DNA of 64,000 bases from NCBI RefSeq assembly GCF_022048975.1, contig NZ_JAKMHX010000019.1:1-64000 (forward strand), read 5' to 3'. The position numbers and the translations under genes were made by a program. This stretch comes from Sporosarcina cyprini. Lineage in GTDB: Bacteria > Bacillota > Bacilli > Bacillales_A > Planococcaceae. This document shows, in pieces, positions 52,749-61,195 of this stretch. Below the pieces are notes generated by a model. It was not told where the DNA came from. It made no database searches and saw only the letters and a program-made list of their open reading frames with translations. Each line of letters begins with the position of its first letter. The stretch's first letter is position 1.

Positions 52749-54425
52749 ATGAAATTATCGAATAAGATGACATTCCGCTTCATAATTTACTTTCTTGCGT
52801 TTTATGGAATACTGTTTATCGGCACTGCCATCATGTTTGGCGTTTTCATTTTTCAAATGATGAAAGGGTTTTATTACCATGACATACGGGTGCTGGAGCG
52901 AAGTGAAATGGAGTGGGCGGTGATCCATGATGAAAAGGGCATCAGTCCATCGGATGCTCTGTTAGACATTGCAGAACGGAGCGGAGGCATCGTCCAGATT
53001 CTCGATCCAGACGGAACTGTTTTGGCGTCATCGAAAGACGGAATTCTACCAGATTCTTATGGAATAAATGAACTGAAGACGTTGGCGGAGCAAAAGGGAA
53101 TCCGCACGTGGACGTTGGAAGATGGACATATTTTGTTGTTTGAAGAATACACGGAAACGGATGTCCTGTTGGCAGAGTTGGAGAGGAAACCTCATTTTCC
53201 TGATTTGACCGAAACAGACCTACAAATGTTGGAGAGGAAAGGAGCTGTTTTTGAACTGTTCTCCGAAACGGGAGAATTGTTGAATTCCACATCTACCTCC
53301 GGCTCGAAACCTTTACAGGCAACGGATTTACTGAAATCCAACTCATCTGTGAATGAAAGAAAGGAACTGTTATCATCGACGCCCGTACAAGGTGGAAACA
53401 TAGCCGTCATCCGGATGGACAACCCTTATTATCAAGCACTCGATTCGCTCGATAAGCAGCTATTAATATCTTTCTCGAAGTGGTTTGTTCTCTACCATTT
53501 GATTTTGCTCTTCGTAACTCTCGGGTTCTCCTTATGGATTGGCCGCAGGTTCGGAAAGCCGGTTTTTTATTTCCTGAGATGGATGGAACGCTTATCGAAG
53601 AAGGATTATAAGCGGCCAGAAGACCGTAAAATCCGTCGGCAGAAGGACGATAGGCTGAAAAGGAAGTATCGGATTTACGAGGATGTGGATTTGTCACTTA
53701 CCCGATTGGCTTCAAATTTAAAGGAAAACGAACGGACGATCAACCGGACGGAAAAGCTGCGGGAAGATTGGATTACGGGCCTTTCCCACGATTTGAAAAC
53801 GCCGTTAAGCTCTATTTACGGGTATGCGATCATGCTGGAATCCAATCATCAATGGTCCTCAGAAGAGGTAAGAGGATTTGCCAAAACGATGATGGAGAAG
53901 GCAGGCTATATGGATGCTCTCATCAATGATTTGACCTATACCTACCAGCTGAAAAATGATGGCGTCCAATTGGAGCTGAAAAACATGGAGCTGCATGAAT
54001 ATATTAGCCGGTATGTGGAGCGGCGGGATTGGCAAAACCCAATTGTCATTGAGGGAGAGAAGAAAGGGCATGTACTCATTGATCCCTCCCGCTTCGAGAG
54101 GGTATTGGATAATCTTATCGGCAATGCGAGTAAGCATAATCCGCCGGAAACAACCATTCATCTCCAACTCGCAACTCAACAGGAGTGGATGGAATTAGTG
54201 ATTCGGGATGAAGGATCTGGAATTCCCCCAGAAGTGATCGATCATTTGTTTAACCGCTATTACCGAGGAACGAATACGACGACAGACGAATCCGGTACGG
54301 GTCTCGGGTTAACGATCGCGAAGCAATTGATTGAAGCACATGGAGGAGAGGTGCAGGTGTTTTCTTCGTCAAAGGGGACGGAAATCGTCATTCGGCTGCC
54401 GCTGCAAAAAATGCAGCAAATGTAG
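52749..54425 (+). CDS. Sensor histidine kinase
   Basis: A 558-residue membrane kinase. Helix 1 at about 10-37, an extracytoplasmic sensor domain of about 200 residues (about 40-238), helix 2 at about 240-263, a linker, then HisKA with the phospho-acceptor H347 in GLSHDLKTPLSS. The ATPase domain has DNLIGNASKHN, DEGSGIPPEV and GTGLGLTIAKQL. The signal is unknown. It would phosphorylate the adjacent regulator. ATG 52749 after GAGGGGGC. Confidence 0.93.
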   Translation: MKLSNKMTFRFIIYFLAFYGILFIGTAIMFGVFIFQMMKGFYYHDIRVLERSEMEWAVIHDEKGISPSDALLDIAERSGGIVQILDPDGTVLASSKDGILPDSYGINELKTLAEQKGIRTWTLEDGHILLFEEYTETDVLLAELERKPHFPDLTETDLQMLERKGAVFELFSETGELLNSTSTSGSKPLQATDLLKSNSSVNERKELLSSTPVQGGNIAVIRMDNPYYQALDSLDKQLLISFSKWFVLYHLILLFVTLGFSLWIGRRFGKPVFYFLRWMERLSKKDYKRPEDRKIRRQKDDRLKRKYRIYEDVDLSLTRLASNLKENERTINRTEKLREDWITGLSHDLKTPLSSIYGYAIMLESNHQWSSEEVRGFAKTMMEKAGYMDALINDLTYTYQLKNDGVQLELKNMELHEYISRYVERRDWQNPIVIEGEKKGHVLIDPSRFERVLDNLIGNASKHNPPETTIHLQLATQQEWMELVIRDEGSGIPPEVIDHLFNRYYRGTNTTTDESGTGLGLTIAKQLIEAHGGEVQVFSSSKGTEIVIRLPLQKMQQM

Positions 54426-54509
54426 CTGTGGAATGGCAGCAGCCGAAACTTCTAATTGTGAAACTTTTCCTTTATTCTTTCGTAAATAGGAGAAAGGAGT
54501 GTGCGGGCT

Positions 54510-55460
54510 ATGCGAAATTCAATACAAGAGCGGCAAATGGAGCTAACGATGCGCCGGAACGAGCGAAACCGGGTGGTCAGAAGGCTGGATAGTGCGGAAT
54601 CACAGCTGAAAGAGGCCATCCGGCTACGAGACCGATTGCAACGGCAGTTGTCGAAGGAGCAACAGGACGTCATCAAGCTTGGGAAGTTCTCGTTTGCGAA
54701 TAAAATAAAAGAATGGTCGGGCAAATGGGATGCCCAAATGGAGAAAGAAATTAATGAAGTGGCGGAGGCGGAGCTGAAATACAATGAAGCTGTGAAAACA
54801 GTGACGGATTTGGAAGCCGAAGTGGCCCGGCTCCGGGAGCAGGCGAATCAATCGAATTTTGCTTTTGTCGAAGAAGACTGGGCTGATTTTATTAAGGAAA
54901 AAGAAACATGGATCCGTCAAAATGATACGAATGCCAACCGGACGCTTCAAAAAATAGCAGATGATCGGGTGCGTGTCCGTTCCATGATCCGGGAAATTGA
55001 TGAGGCGCATGAGGCGGGAGAGAAAGCTCTGCGTGCACTCGACAAAGCGCTGGATAAACTGGGCAACGCAGAGGGCCTGTCCATGTGGGATACGTTCTTG
55101 GGCGGCGGCCTGATCGTCAGCGCTTTGAAATACTCTGAAATGGATGGCTCGGATGATTTAGTGCACCGCGCTCAACGGGCTTTGCGCCACTATGAAACGG
55201 AGCTGATGGACGTCCAGAACATCGCAACAGAATCATTCAAAGTGAATCAAAATGATATCTTTACCTTCACAGATATTTTCTTTGATAATATCTTTTCGGA
55301 CTGGATGGTGCATTCACGCATTTCTGACGCGAAAAGCAAGCTGAATGCTGTATTGCAGGATGTGCGCCGCGTGCAAACCCAGTTAGGGAGAAAGCGTGAC
55401 GAATCAGCTGAAGAACTACGCCGCCTGGACGAACAGGAGAGAGCCATCATCGAAGCATAA
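54510..55460 (+). CDS. Coiled-coil protein of unknown function
   Basis: A 316-residue, highly charged helical protein without signal peptide or membrane helix. Heptad-like coiled coil runs over about residues 5-115 (RRLDSAESQLKEAIRLRDRL and EAELKYNEAVKTVTDLEAEV) and again at 245-315. A central region (SMWDTFLGGGLIVSALKYSEMD) is less charged, and a phenylalanine-rich patch (IFTFTDIFFDNIFSDWM) follows. I do not recognise the family. ATG 54510 has AAAGGAG 10 bases before it; a GTG at 54501 is too close. It follows the kinase by 84 bases and may belong to its regulon. Confidence 0.7.
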   Translation: MRNSIQERQMELTMRRNERNRVVRRLDSAESQLKEAIRLRDRLQRQLSKEQQDVIKLGKFSFANKIKEWSGKWDAQMEKEINEVAEAELKYNEAVKTVTDLEAEVARLREQANQSNFAFVEEDWADFIKEKETWIRQNDTNANRTLQKIADDRVRVRSMIREIDEAHEAGEKALRALDKALDKLGNAEGLSMWDTFLGGGLIVSALKYSEMDGSDDLVHRAQRALRHYETELMDVQNIATESFKVNQNDIFTFTDIFFDNIFSDWMVHSRISDAKSKLNAVLQDVRRVQTQLGRKRDESAEELRRLDEQERAIIEA

Positions 55461-55463
55461 AGG

Positions 55464-55490
55464 AGGCCGCCTGATGTAGGGCGGCCTGTT
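55464..55490. terminator. Hairpin after the coiled-coil gene
   Basis: AGGCCGCC (55464-55471) pairs perfectly with GGCGGCCT (55480-55487). T run is weak; lies between convergent genes. Confidence 0.65.
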
Positions 55491-55492
55491 CA

Positions 55493-55861
55493 TTAATCAA
55501 ACTCTAGAAATTCAATGCGGTTACCGAACGGATCCTCCGTGAAGAAACGGGAACGCCCTTCAATGGGCGGCTCCTCCTTTACAGGACAACCGGCTTCCTG
55601 TAAGCGGGCACGCAACTCATCCAGCGCACGGACGGTAAAACCGGGATGCGCTTTTTGTGCCGGCATAAAATTCTCCTGTATGCCAACATGAACTTCCTGC
55701 GAACCGCAGCGGAACCAACACCCGCCCCGCCCTTGCAAATTAGAAGGCTTCGGAATTTCCTCCATGCCAAGCAGGTTGCCATAAAAGTGACGCGCCTTCT
55801 CCTCTGACTGGGGCGGAGCCGCCAGCTGCACATGATCAATCCCCAACAAAAACGAACGCAT
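55493..55861 (-). CDS. VOC-superfamily (glyoxalase-like) protein
   Basis: A 122-residue VOC protein. It has the first-strand histidine in GIDHVQLAAPP, ARHFYGNLLGMEEIPKP, the GCWFRCGSQEVHVGIQ strand, and RSRFFTEDPFGNRIEFLEF at the end; His and Glu positions are those of metal-binding VOC enzymes. The specific reaction is unknown. ATG 55861 gives better spacing to AGGAG than ATG 55867, which is also possible. Confidence 0.8.
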   Translation of the reverse strand: MRSFLLGIDHVQLAAPPQSEEKARHFYGNLLGMEEIPKPSNLQGRGGCWFRCGSQEVHVGIQENFMPAQKAHPGFTVRALDELRARLQEAGCPVKEEPPIEGRSRFFTEDPFGNRIEFLEFD

Positions 55862-56022
55862 TTCCATCCACTCCTCTCTTCCTATCCTCAGTGTACGAGA
55901 GCCGACAAGGGAATGCCATGTCCGGTTTCGAATGGTTGTTCATAAGTAAAATGAATGATGATTTTTGATTCTTATAAGGGTGAAGAACAGGTAGAGAGGA
56001 GTGACCGATCCCTTTCTCTAGG

Positions 56023-56160
56023 TCATCGGTCAGTTTTCGTGAGTTATCGATCAACTCGTTTTTTATCAATTACTTGGGGGAGGTTCATCGGTCATTTCAA
56101 TAAGTTTATCGATTACAATCACCTAGTTATCGGTCATCCGCATCAGTATCAGTTACTTCC
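56023..56160. repeat. Degenerate ~21-bp repeat array with ATCGGTCA core
   Basis: Seven copies of the core ATCRRTYA start at 56025, 56046, 56065, 56087, 56108, 56129 and 56148, so the spacing is 21, 19, 22, 21, 21 and 19 bases. The sequence between cores is T-rich and poorly conserved. Spacing of about two helical turns puts the cores on one face of the DNA. Confidence 0.65.
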
Positions 56161-56235
56161 CCGAAGGCTTTGTTATCCTCCTCTCAAACTTCTTTCGTTC
56201 AATTCGCCATTTCTAAAATAAATTTATGGTATCTC

Positions 56236-56278
56236 TTTACATATCAAATACATATAGTGTACTATGTAACTAATACAC
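56236..56278 (+). promoter_or_regulatory. Promoter and GntR (YtrA-type) operator of the ABC operon
   Basis: TTTACA (56236-56241), 18-base spacer, TACTAT (56260-56265). An inverted repeat GTGTACTA-N6-TAATACAC (56257-56278), 7 of 8 arm positions matching, covers the -10. GTGTA/TACAC half-sites are typical for GntR-type repressors; the operon encodes a YtrA-like one. Confidence 0.65.
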
Positions 56279-56300
56279 CGGTACAGAAGGAGAGAAAGGT

Positions 56301-57086
56301 ATGAAGCAGTGGAATGGTTTGTTGCTGAGAGAGTGGTTGCCCATTAAGTGGCAGATGATTGGGAGTTTTATTCTATTCGGCCTGGGGCTTGTCGGCTTGC
56401 CGCTGTTTGTCAGTACTTTTGTAGAGGGCTTCAAGGTCAACTCATTTGAGATTGCGACCGTTCTTTGTTTTGTATGGGCGGCGTTTAGTGTGTTCGTTCC
56501 ACTTTTCACTTTTTTCATGTTGTTTTATCGTGACATGAAGAAACCGGATTTGTGGCTTCATTCCACCGCCTCCATTTATCAGCTGGTCGGTGTGAAGATG
56601 GTGGTTGCTATACTGGTTGGACTCGCCAGTTTGCTTTTGTCGGTCGTTGTTGTGGCCATATGGTATGTATTGACCAATCAGCCGTTTATTGTGTTTGATG
56701 AGCTGTTATTTTACGGCAGTCTTTTCATCTCAGCTGTCTTTCTCGGTTCAATTTGTCTGTTGCTTGTCGGGTTTTTCTTCGTTGTGCTGGATCAATTGAT
56801 GAAGCCGTTTGTCAAAGGATTTTCCATTGTGATTACGCTATTGCTGTTCATTTTGTCCGTGCGTCTTCATTCCATTTTTGTTTCTTCCCGGTTTTATGAG
56901 ATGTTTATTCTTCAAGGAAAGCTGGACATGATGGATTTCAAAAATCAACAGATTGACTTGCAGGAATCCTATTTTGAAATAACCGGCACGACGTTTTACA
57001 TCGGGGAATGGGTGTTTGACTTCGCTTGTCTACTTGTATTCTTCATCGTCGGAGCCATGTTGCTTGAAAAGAAAGTGAGGCGATGA
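56301..57086 (+). CDS. ABC-associated membrane protein 1 (YtrC/D-like position)
   Basis: A 261-residue membrane protein with about six helices (for example SFILFGLGLVGLPLFVSTFV and LVGLASLLLSVVVVAIWYVL). It begins with a short amphipathic LLLREWLPIKW, as in ABC-2 permeases. A motif KKPDLWLHSTASIYQLVGVK is repeated in the next gene as HLDLWLHTKMSLFRLVGMK, so the two are paralogous halves of one channel. First gene of a permease-permease-GntR-ATPase operon, overlapping the next by four bases. Confidence 0.8.
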   Translation: MKQWNGLLLREWLPIKWQMIGSFILFGLGLVGLPLFVSTFVEGFKVNSFEIATVLCFVWAAFSVFVPLFTFFMLFYRDMKKPDLWLHSTASIYQLVGVKMVVAILVGLASLLLSVVVVAIWYVLTNQPFIVFDELLFYGSLFISAVFLGSICLLLVGFFFVVLDQLMKPFVKGFSIVITLLLFILSVRLHSIFVSSRFYEMFILQGKLDMMDFKNQQIDLQESYFEITGTTFYIGEWVFDFACLLVFFIVGAMLLEKKVRR

Positions 57087-57898
57087 GCATGGGCGTGTCA
57101 GCAGGTCTGCTGTATAAAGAATGGATGCAGTCCCGGTGGATTGCCATCAGTTTCCTTGTCGTCAATATCGCCATTGGCGCGTTCAGCTACGCACCTCTCT
57201 ATAGCAATCCTCGATTGGATACGGTGCTAGAGATTAAGGATATGACCGGTATGTGGTTTGCCATTCATATGTTTATCATGGCCTTTTTATTAATTAGCAG
57301 TGTGAATCAAGAATTTCTTCATCTGGATTTATGGCTTCATACCAAGATGTCTCTTTTCAGGCTCGTTGGAATGAAGGCGGTGCTCGCCATTCTCATTACA
57401 CTCTGTTCGCTCATCTTGTGCTCCCTGATGACGGGGCTTGTATATTACATGAGTCATCCATCTGAATCAATTTCGATTGGAACAGCATTGTATGTTGCGG
57501 CGGGTGTCATTGTAACACTCTTGATCAATGCGGTGTTCATCATGGCGGTCAGCTTCTTTTTCTGGTCGTTCTTCCAGATGGTGAAGAGCGAGTTGGTATC
57601 CGGAGTGGTTGCCTCTGTGATGACCGCTTTTCTGGGGGTCGGGGCCATTCTTTCGTGGGGAGCAATTTATTTTAGTACACCTTTCCAACGGCTCCGTGAG
57701 GCAATGCCCCTTATGGATTCGAAGTTTGGCATAAATAATCTGACGTTCATGGAGTACCGTCATTTCATTTTAACGGCACTAATACCGGAAAGTGCGTTTG
57801 TCACAGGCGGGGGTTTGCTGCTATATGGCTTCTTTTCATTGTTATTATTTATGGCTGCAGTTTTCATGCTTAGCCGGAAAGTGAGGAACGGACGATGA
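57083..57898 (+). CDS. ABC-associated membrane protein 2
   Basis: A 271-residue membrane protein with about six helices, paralogous to the preceding gene (shared DLWLH...LVGMK motif after helix 2). Starts ATG 57083 and overlaps both neighbours by ATGA. The pair probably forms the membrane part of the transporter whose ATPase starts at 58256. Substrate unknown; ytr-type operons in Bacillales respond to cell-wall antibiotics. Confidence 0.8.
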   Translation: MSMGVSAGLLYKEWMQSRWIAISFLVVNIAIGAFSYAPLYSNPRLDTVLEIKDMTGMWFAIHMFIMAFLLISSVNQEFLHLDLWLHTKMSLFRLVGMKAVLAILITLCSLILCSLMTGLVYYMSHPSESISIGTALYVAAGVIVTLLINAVFIMAVSFFFWSFFQMVKSELVSGVVASVMTAFLGVGAILSWGAIYFSTPFQRLREAMPLMDSKFGINNLTFMEYRHFILTALIPESAFVTGGGLLLYGFFSLLLFMAAVFMLSRKVRNGR

Positions 57899-58263
57899 GC
57901 ATTGAATTTACACCGGATAAGCCGATCTACCAACAGCTCATCGATCGCATTTTAGGGGACATCATTCGGGGCGATTTGGCAACAGGCGAGAAGCTGCCAT
58001 CCGTTCGGGAATACGCTGTTGAGGCGGGTGTAAACGCGAATACGATGCAACGTGTGTATAAGGAGTTGGAGCAGATGGAAATCACGGAAACGAGAAGGGG
58101 GCAGGGTTCGTTCGTGACAGAAAATGAAGAGAGGATTGCAGCTCTCCGCCATGAGATGAAGGAGCAGCTGGTCACGACCTTCCTTATAAGCGTGGAGGCG
58201 TTTGGGTTTACGAGAGATGAGATGGTGAAAGTACTGATAGAACGGAGTGGCTCCAATGATTAA
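57895..58263 (+). CDS. GntR-family (YtrA/YhcF-like) repressor
   Basis: A 122-residue regulator. A winged helix-turn-helix fills about residues 8-75 (PIYQQLIDRILGDIIRGDLA, LPSVREYAVEAGVNANTMQRVYKELE, RRGQGSFVTE). The C-terminal part is a short dimerisation tail, the size expected for YtrA-type repressors that lack a large ligand domain. Likely binds the GTGTACTA-N6-TAATACAC operator upstream of the operon. Confidence 0.88.
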   Translation: MSIEFTPDKPIYQQLIDRILGDIIRGDLATGEKLPSVREYAVEAGVNANTMQRVYKELEQMEITETRRGQGSFVTENEERIAALRHEMKEQLVTTFLISVEAFGFTRDEMVKVLIERSGSND

Positions 58264-58954
58264 GTTACAGGGCATTTCGAAAAAGTATGGCGGCAAACGG
58301 GTACTCGATCAAGTGTCATTGGAACTGCCGCAAGGAAAAATTATCGGCCTCGTCGGGGAAAATGGGAGCGGCAAGTCGACGATGTTAAAAGTGATTGCGG
58401 GATTGCTGACTCCCGATGAGGGAAAGGCGACGTTTAATGGGGAACCGATTACGAGAAATATTGCCGCTCATTTAGCGTATATGTCGGATACGGATGCGTT
58501 TTATCCCTATTTTAAAGTCGGCCAGCTGTTTGACTATTACGCTTCCCAGTTCGAGGATTTTGATTTGATCAAAGCAAAAGAGATCGCGCAGTTTTTGAAT
58601 ATTTCTTTGGATGCCCGAATGAAAAACTTGTCCAAGGGGAATCGAGGGCGAGTGAAGATTGCGGTGACTCTTGGAAGGGATGCGGACTATTATTTGCTCG
58701 ACGAACCGTTTTCGGGGCTCGATCCAATGGTGCGGGAAGATATTGCAAAAGGGCTAATCCGTTTTACAGATCCGGAGCGCCAAACCGTGTTGATGTCCAC
58801 GCATGAAATAAAAGAAGTGGAACCGCTGCTAGACGAAATTATCGTGCTGCGCCATGGAAAAATCATTGCTCAGGAGCCAATCGACGATATCCGTGATATT
58901 CATGGAGTGGATGCGACAAGCTGGATGGTGTCCTTGTTTAAAGAAAAAGCGTAA
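58256..58954 (+). CDS. ABC transporter ATP-binding protein (YtrB-like)
   Basis: A 232-residue ATPase. Walker A GENGSGKSTMLKV; the signature is unusual, LSKGNRGRVKIAVTLG, as in the YtrB/YhcG group; Walker B YYLLDEPFSGLDPM and STHEIKEVE. ATG 58256 lies 8 bases after CGGAG and overlaps the GntR gene. Confidence 0.88.
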   Translation: MIKLQGISKKYGGKRVLDQVSLELPQGKIIGLVGENGSGKSTMLKVIAGLLTPDEGKATFNGEPITRNIAAHLAYMSDTDAFYPYFKVGQLFDYYASQFEDFDLIKAKEIAQFLNISLDARMKNLSKGNRGRVKIAVTLGRDADYYLLDEPFSGLDPMVREDIAKGLIRFTDPERQTVLMSTHEIKEVEPLLDEIIVLRHGKIIAQEPIDDIRDIHGVDATSWMVSLFKEKA

Positions 58955-58975
58955 GGAAAGGAAGTGGATATTGAA

Positions 58976-59893
58976 ATGAAACCAATCGTGGAATTGAAAA
59001 ACCTATCCAAATCGATCGGCGGTAAGCTGTTGATTGATAATTTGAATCTATCATTATATCCGGGCCAAATCACGGGGTTTCTCGGCCCGAATGGAGCGGG
59101 GAAAACAACGACAATCCGGATGATGGTAGGACTCATGAAGCCGTCGGGCGGCGATGTTATCATTGACGGCGTCTCGCTTCGGGACAATTTTGAAGAAGGC
59201 ATGTCCAAAGTGGGGGTCATTGTTGAAAATCCGGAGATGTACAAATACATGACCGGCTATAAGAATCTGTTGCACTTCGCCCGTATGCATAAAGGAGTGA
59301 CGAAGGAGCGCATCGACGAAGTCGTCCGGCAAGTAGGAATGCAAAACCGGATTCATGAGAAGGTGGGTACGTATTCACTCGGAATGCGGCAGCGGCTTGG
59401 ACTTGCGCAGGCGTTGTTACACCGGCCAAAGTTTTTGATTTTGGATGAACCGACAAACGGTCTGGACCCGGCAGGCATCCGGGAATTCCGTACGTATTTG
59501 CGACGGATAGCGGAAACAGAAGGCGTCTCGGTCTTCGTATCGAGCCATATGTTGTCGGAAATTGAACTGATGTGTGATCGGATTGCGGTCATTCAAAATG
59601 GTAAACTGATCGATATTCGCGAAATGTCAGAGACACAGGGATCGTTTTATTATGTGGAAGCGTCGCCAGCCGAGCGGGTGGACACTTTGCTTGCCGCTCA
59701 AGACTTTACGGTCGAACGGTTTAAGGATGGGTTCATTGTCAATGCGGAGCAAGCGCAAATTCCGGGCCTCGTCCGGTCAATGATTGCGGAAGGCTTAGAG
59801 ATATTTGCTATCCAGCCGCATAAGAGAACGCTCGAAGATGAGTTTTTGGAAATGACGGGAGGTGGCCAAATTGCTGAAACTCTTACAAAATGA
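58976..59893 (+). CDS. ABC transporter ATP-binding protein (BcrA-like)
   Basis: A 305-residue ATPase. Walker A GPNGAGKTTTIRMMVG, signature YSLGMRQRLGLAQALL, Walker B LILDEPTNGLDPAGIREFR and SSHMLSEIE are those of the bacitracin/lantibiotic-type BcrA group. A ~75-residue C-terminal extension follows. ATG 58976 after AAAGGAAG. Its 3' end overlaps the permease gene. The pair may share the promoter of the YtrA-type operon, since only 21 bases separate them. Confidence 0.9.
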   Translation: MKPIVELKNLSKSIGGKLLIDNLNLSLYPGQITGFLGPNGAGKTTTIRMMVGLMKPSGGDVIIDGVSLRDNFEEGMSKVGVIVENPEMYKYMTGYKNLLHFARMHKGVTKERIDEVVRQVGMQNRIHEKVGTYSLGMRQRLGLAQALLHRPKFLILDEPTNGLDPAGIREFRTYLRRIAETEGVSVFVSSHMLSEIELMCDRIAVIQNGKLIDIREMSETQGSFYYVEASPAERVDTLLAAQDFTVERFKDGFIVNAEQAQIPGLVRSMIAEGLEIFAIQPHKRTLEDEFLEMTGGGQIAETLTK

Positions 59894-60857
59894 ATGGATG
59901 AAATTGTGGCATAAAAAAGGGACGTGGGTTATGGTCGCCCTGTTGGTTGTATTAACGGCAGGAATGATGGGGCTGACGAAATGGATTGATACGCAGCGGA
60001 CGGATTCAATGAAACAAGTTGGCAATGCTTCCGTTGAAGTATCAGTCGGCGAGCAAGCAGATTGGAAGGCCAGTATGGAAGGTGAGCTGGCGGGAGTCCG
60101 TGCACAACTGGCAGATACGTCATTGACGAAATCCGAAAGAAAAGAATTGGAAGGCGAAGAAAAAGTGCTGGATTACCGCCTGTCCAACTCGATTGAACCA
60201 TTGGATCAGTTTAGCCGGGAGGCCATGATCATGGATCCGTCTGGCATTTCAGGAACAGTTCTATTGCTGGCGGTTATCGTGGCTGCGGGTATAGTGGCTG
60301 CCGAGTTTTCTCAGGGAACCGTCAAAATGTTGTTGACGCGTCCAGTGAAACGGTGGAAAATCCTTACTTCGAAGTTCATCGCGGTCAACTTATTCGGAAT
60401 TCTGCTTATGTTGATTGGCTATATCGTGCTCGTCGCGTTGGCGTTCATCTTATTCAAGTCGGGTGACGGCCAATATCTCGTTTGGAATGGTAAAGAAGTG
60501 GTGGAAGGCTCTATTTGGGGTAAAAGCTTTTACATGTTGCTCTTATCGTTCGGCAGTGTGTTTGTAACGTCGGCATTTGCCTTTACGATTGGCAGTGTGT
60601 TCCGTTCCAGTTCACTCGCAATCGGGTTGTCGCTGTTCATTTATTTCATGGGTTCAACCGTTACGATGCTGCTTTCTCGCTATGAAGTAGCCAAATATAT
60701 TTTATTCACCCATATGGATTTGACGCAGTACGAAACAGGCTATCAGATGGTAGAGGGCATCTCACTGCCATTCTCGCTGGCTGTCCTCGCAGTGTACGTT
60801 GTTGTATTCCTTGTTATCAGTTACACGACGTTTGTCCAGCGGGACGTGAAAGCTTAA
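59871..60857 (+). CDS. ABC-2 permease (BcrB-like)
   Basis: A 328-residue permease. It starts LLKLLQNEWMKLWHKKGTWV, one helix, then an external stretch of about 80 residues, then about five helices; EFSQGTVKMLLTRPVKRWKI is the usual ABC-2 cytosolic loop after helix 2. TTG 59871 is chosen because GGGAGG lies 8 bases before it; GTG 59862 overlaps that site. Partner of the preceding ATPase. Confidence 0.87.
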   Translation: MLKLLQNEWMKLWHKKGTWVMVALLVVLTAGMMGLTKWIDTQRTDSMKQVGNASVEVSVGEQADWKASMEGELAGVRAQLADTSLTKSERKELEGEEKVLDYRLSNSIEPLDQFSREAMIMDPSGISGTVLLLAVIVAAGIVAAEFSQGTVKMLLTRPVKRWKILTSKFIAVNLFGILLMLIGYIVLVALAFILFKSGDGQYLVWNGKEVVEGSIWGKSFYMLLLSFGSVFVTSAFAFTIGSVFRSSSLAIGLSLFIYFMGSTVTMLLSRYEVAKYILFTHMDLTQYETGYQMVEGISLPFSLAVLAVYVVVFLVISYTTFVQRDVKA

Positions 60858-60866
60858 CAGGTAACG

Positions 60867-60895
60867 CACCGGCAACCAGTTTGCCGGTGTTTTTT
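60867..60895 (+). terminator. Terminator of the ABC operon
   Basis: Perfect arms CACCGGCAA (60867-60875) and TTGCCGGTG (60881-60889), then TTTTTT. Confidence 0.88.
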
Positions 60896-61195
60896 GCGCT
60901 CGCGGGGGCAATTAGACCTGCAACAGACGACATGCCTTGCCGAATTTCGTGGGGATTTTCCCAATTTCGCAAACGCTCATTGTTTGGTACAGTGAAAGAG
61001 CAAGGAAGGCAGCAAGCACCTCGATAAATTTTACAGCGGATTCACGTCCATGGTGGGTTAGCCTAAACAATTGTCGCCATCGGACATACTATAGGAATCA
61101 TGAGCAGAACAGTCCTCACTCCCCTGGGACTGTTTTCTCATGTATATCCCCTATATTCTGTGTTAGGTTTGATTAAAAAGCGAGGGGTGTGTCGA
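60896..61195. other. Non-coding gap with a leader hairpin before the second peptide cassette
   Basis: No gene is supported here. AACAGTCC (61108-61115) and GGACTGTT (61127-61134) form a perfect 8-bp stem followed by TTCT, a weak terminator or leader hairpin about 60 bases before the regulator start. An in-frame ATG at 61100 would extend the regulator by 32 residues, but it precedes the hairpin and has no ribosome site. Confidence 0.5.

Larger units (their letters stand above)
55868..56300. other. Non-coding gap with repeat array and YtrA-type operator
   Basis: A 433-base stretch without a gene. It contains a degenerate repeat array (about 56020-56160) and, next to the following operon, a promoter with an inverted repeat operator (56236-56278). 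Confidence 0.7.

Noticed and set aside
60937..61176. A 79-codon plus-strand frame before the second regulator
   Set aside because: Overlaps the leader hairpin, has no ribosome site and an uncharacteristic composition.
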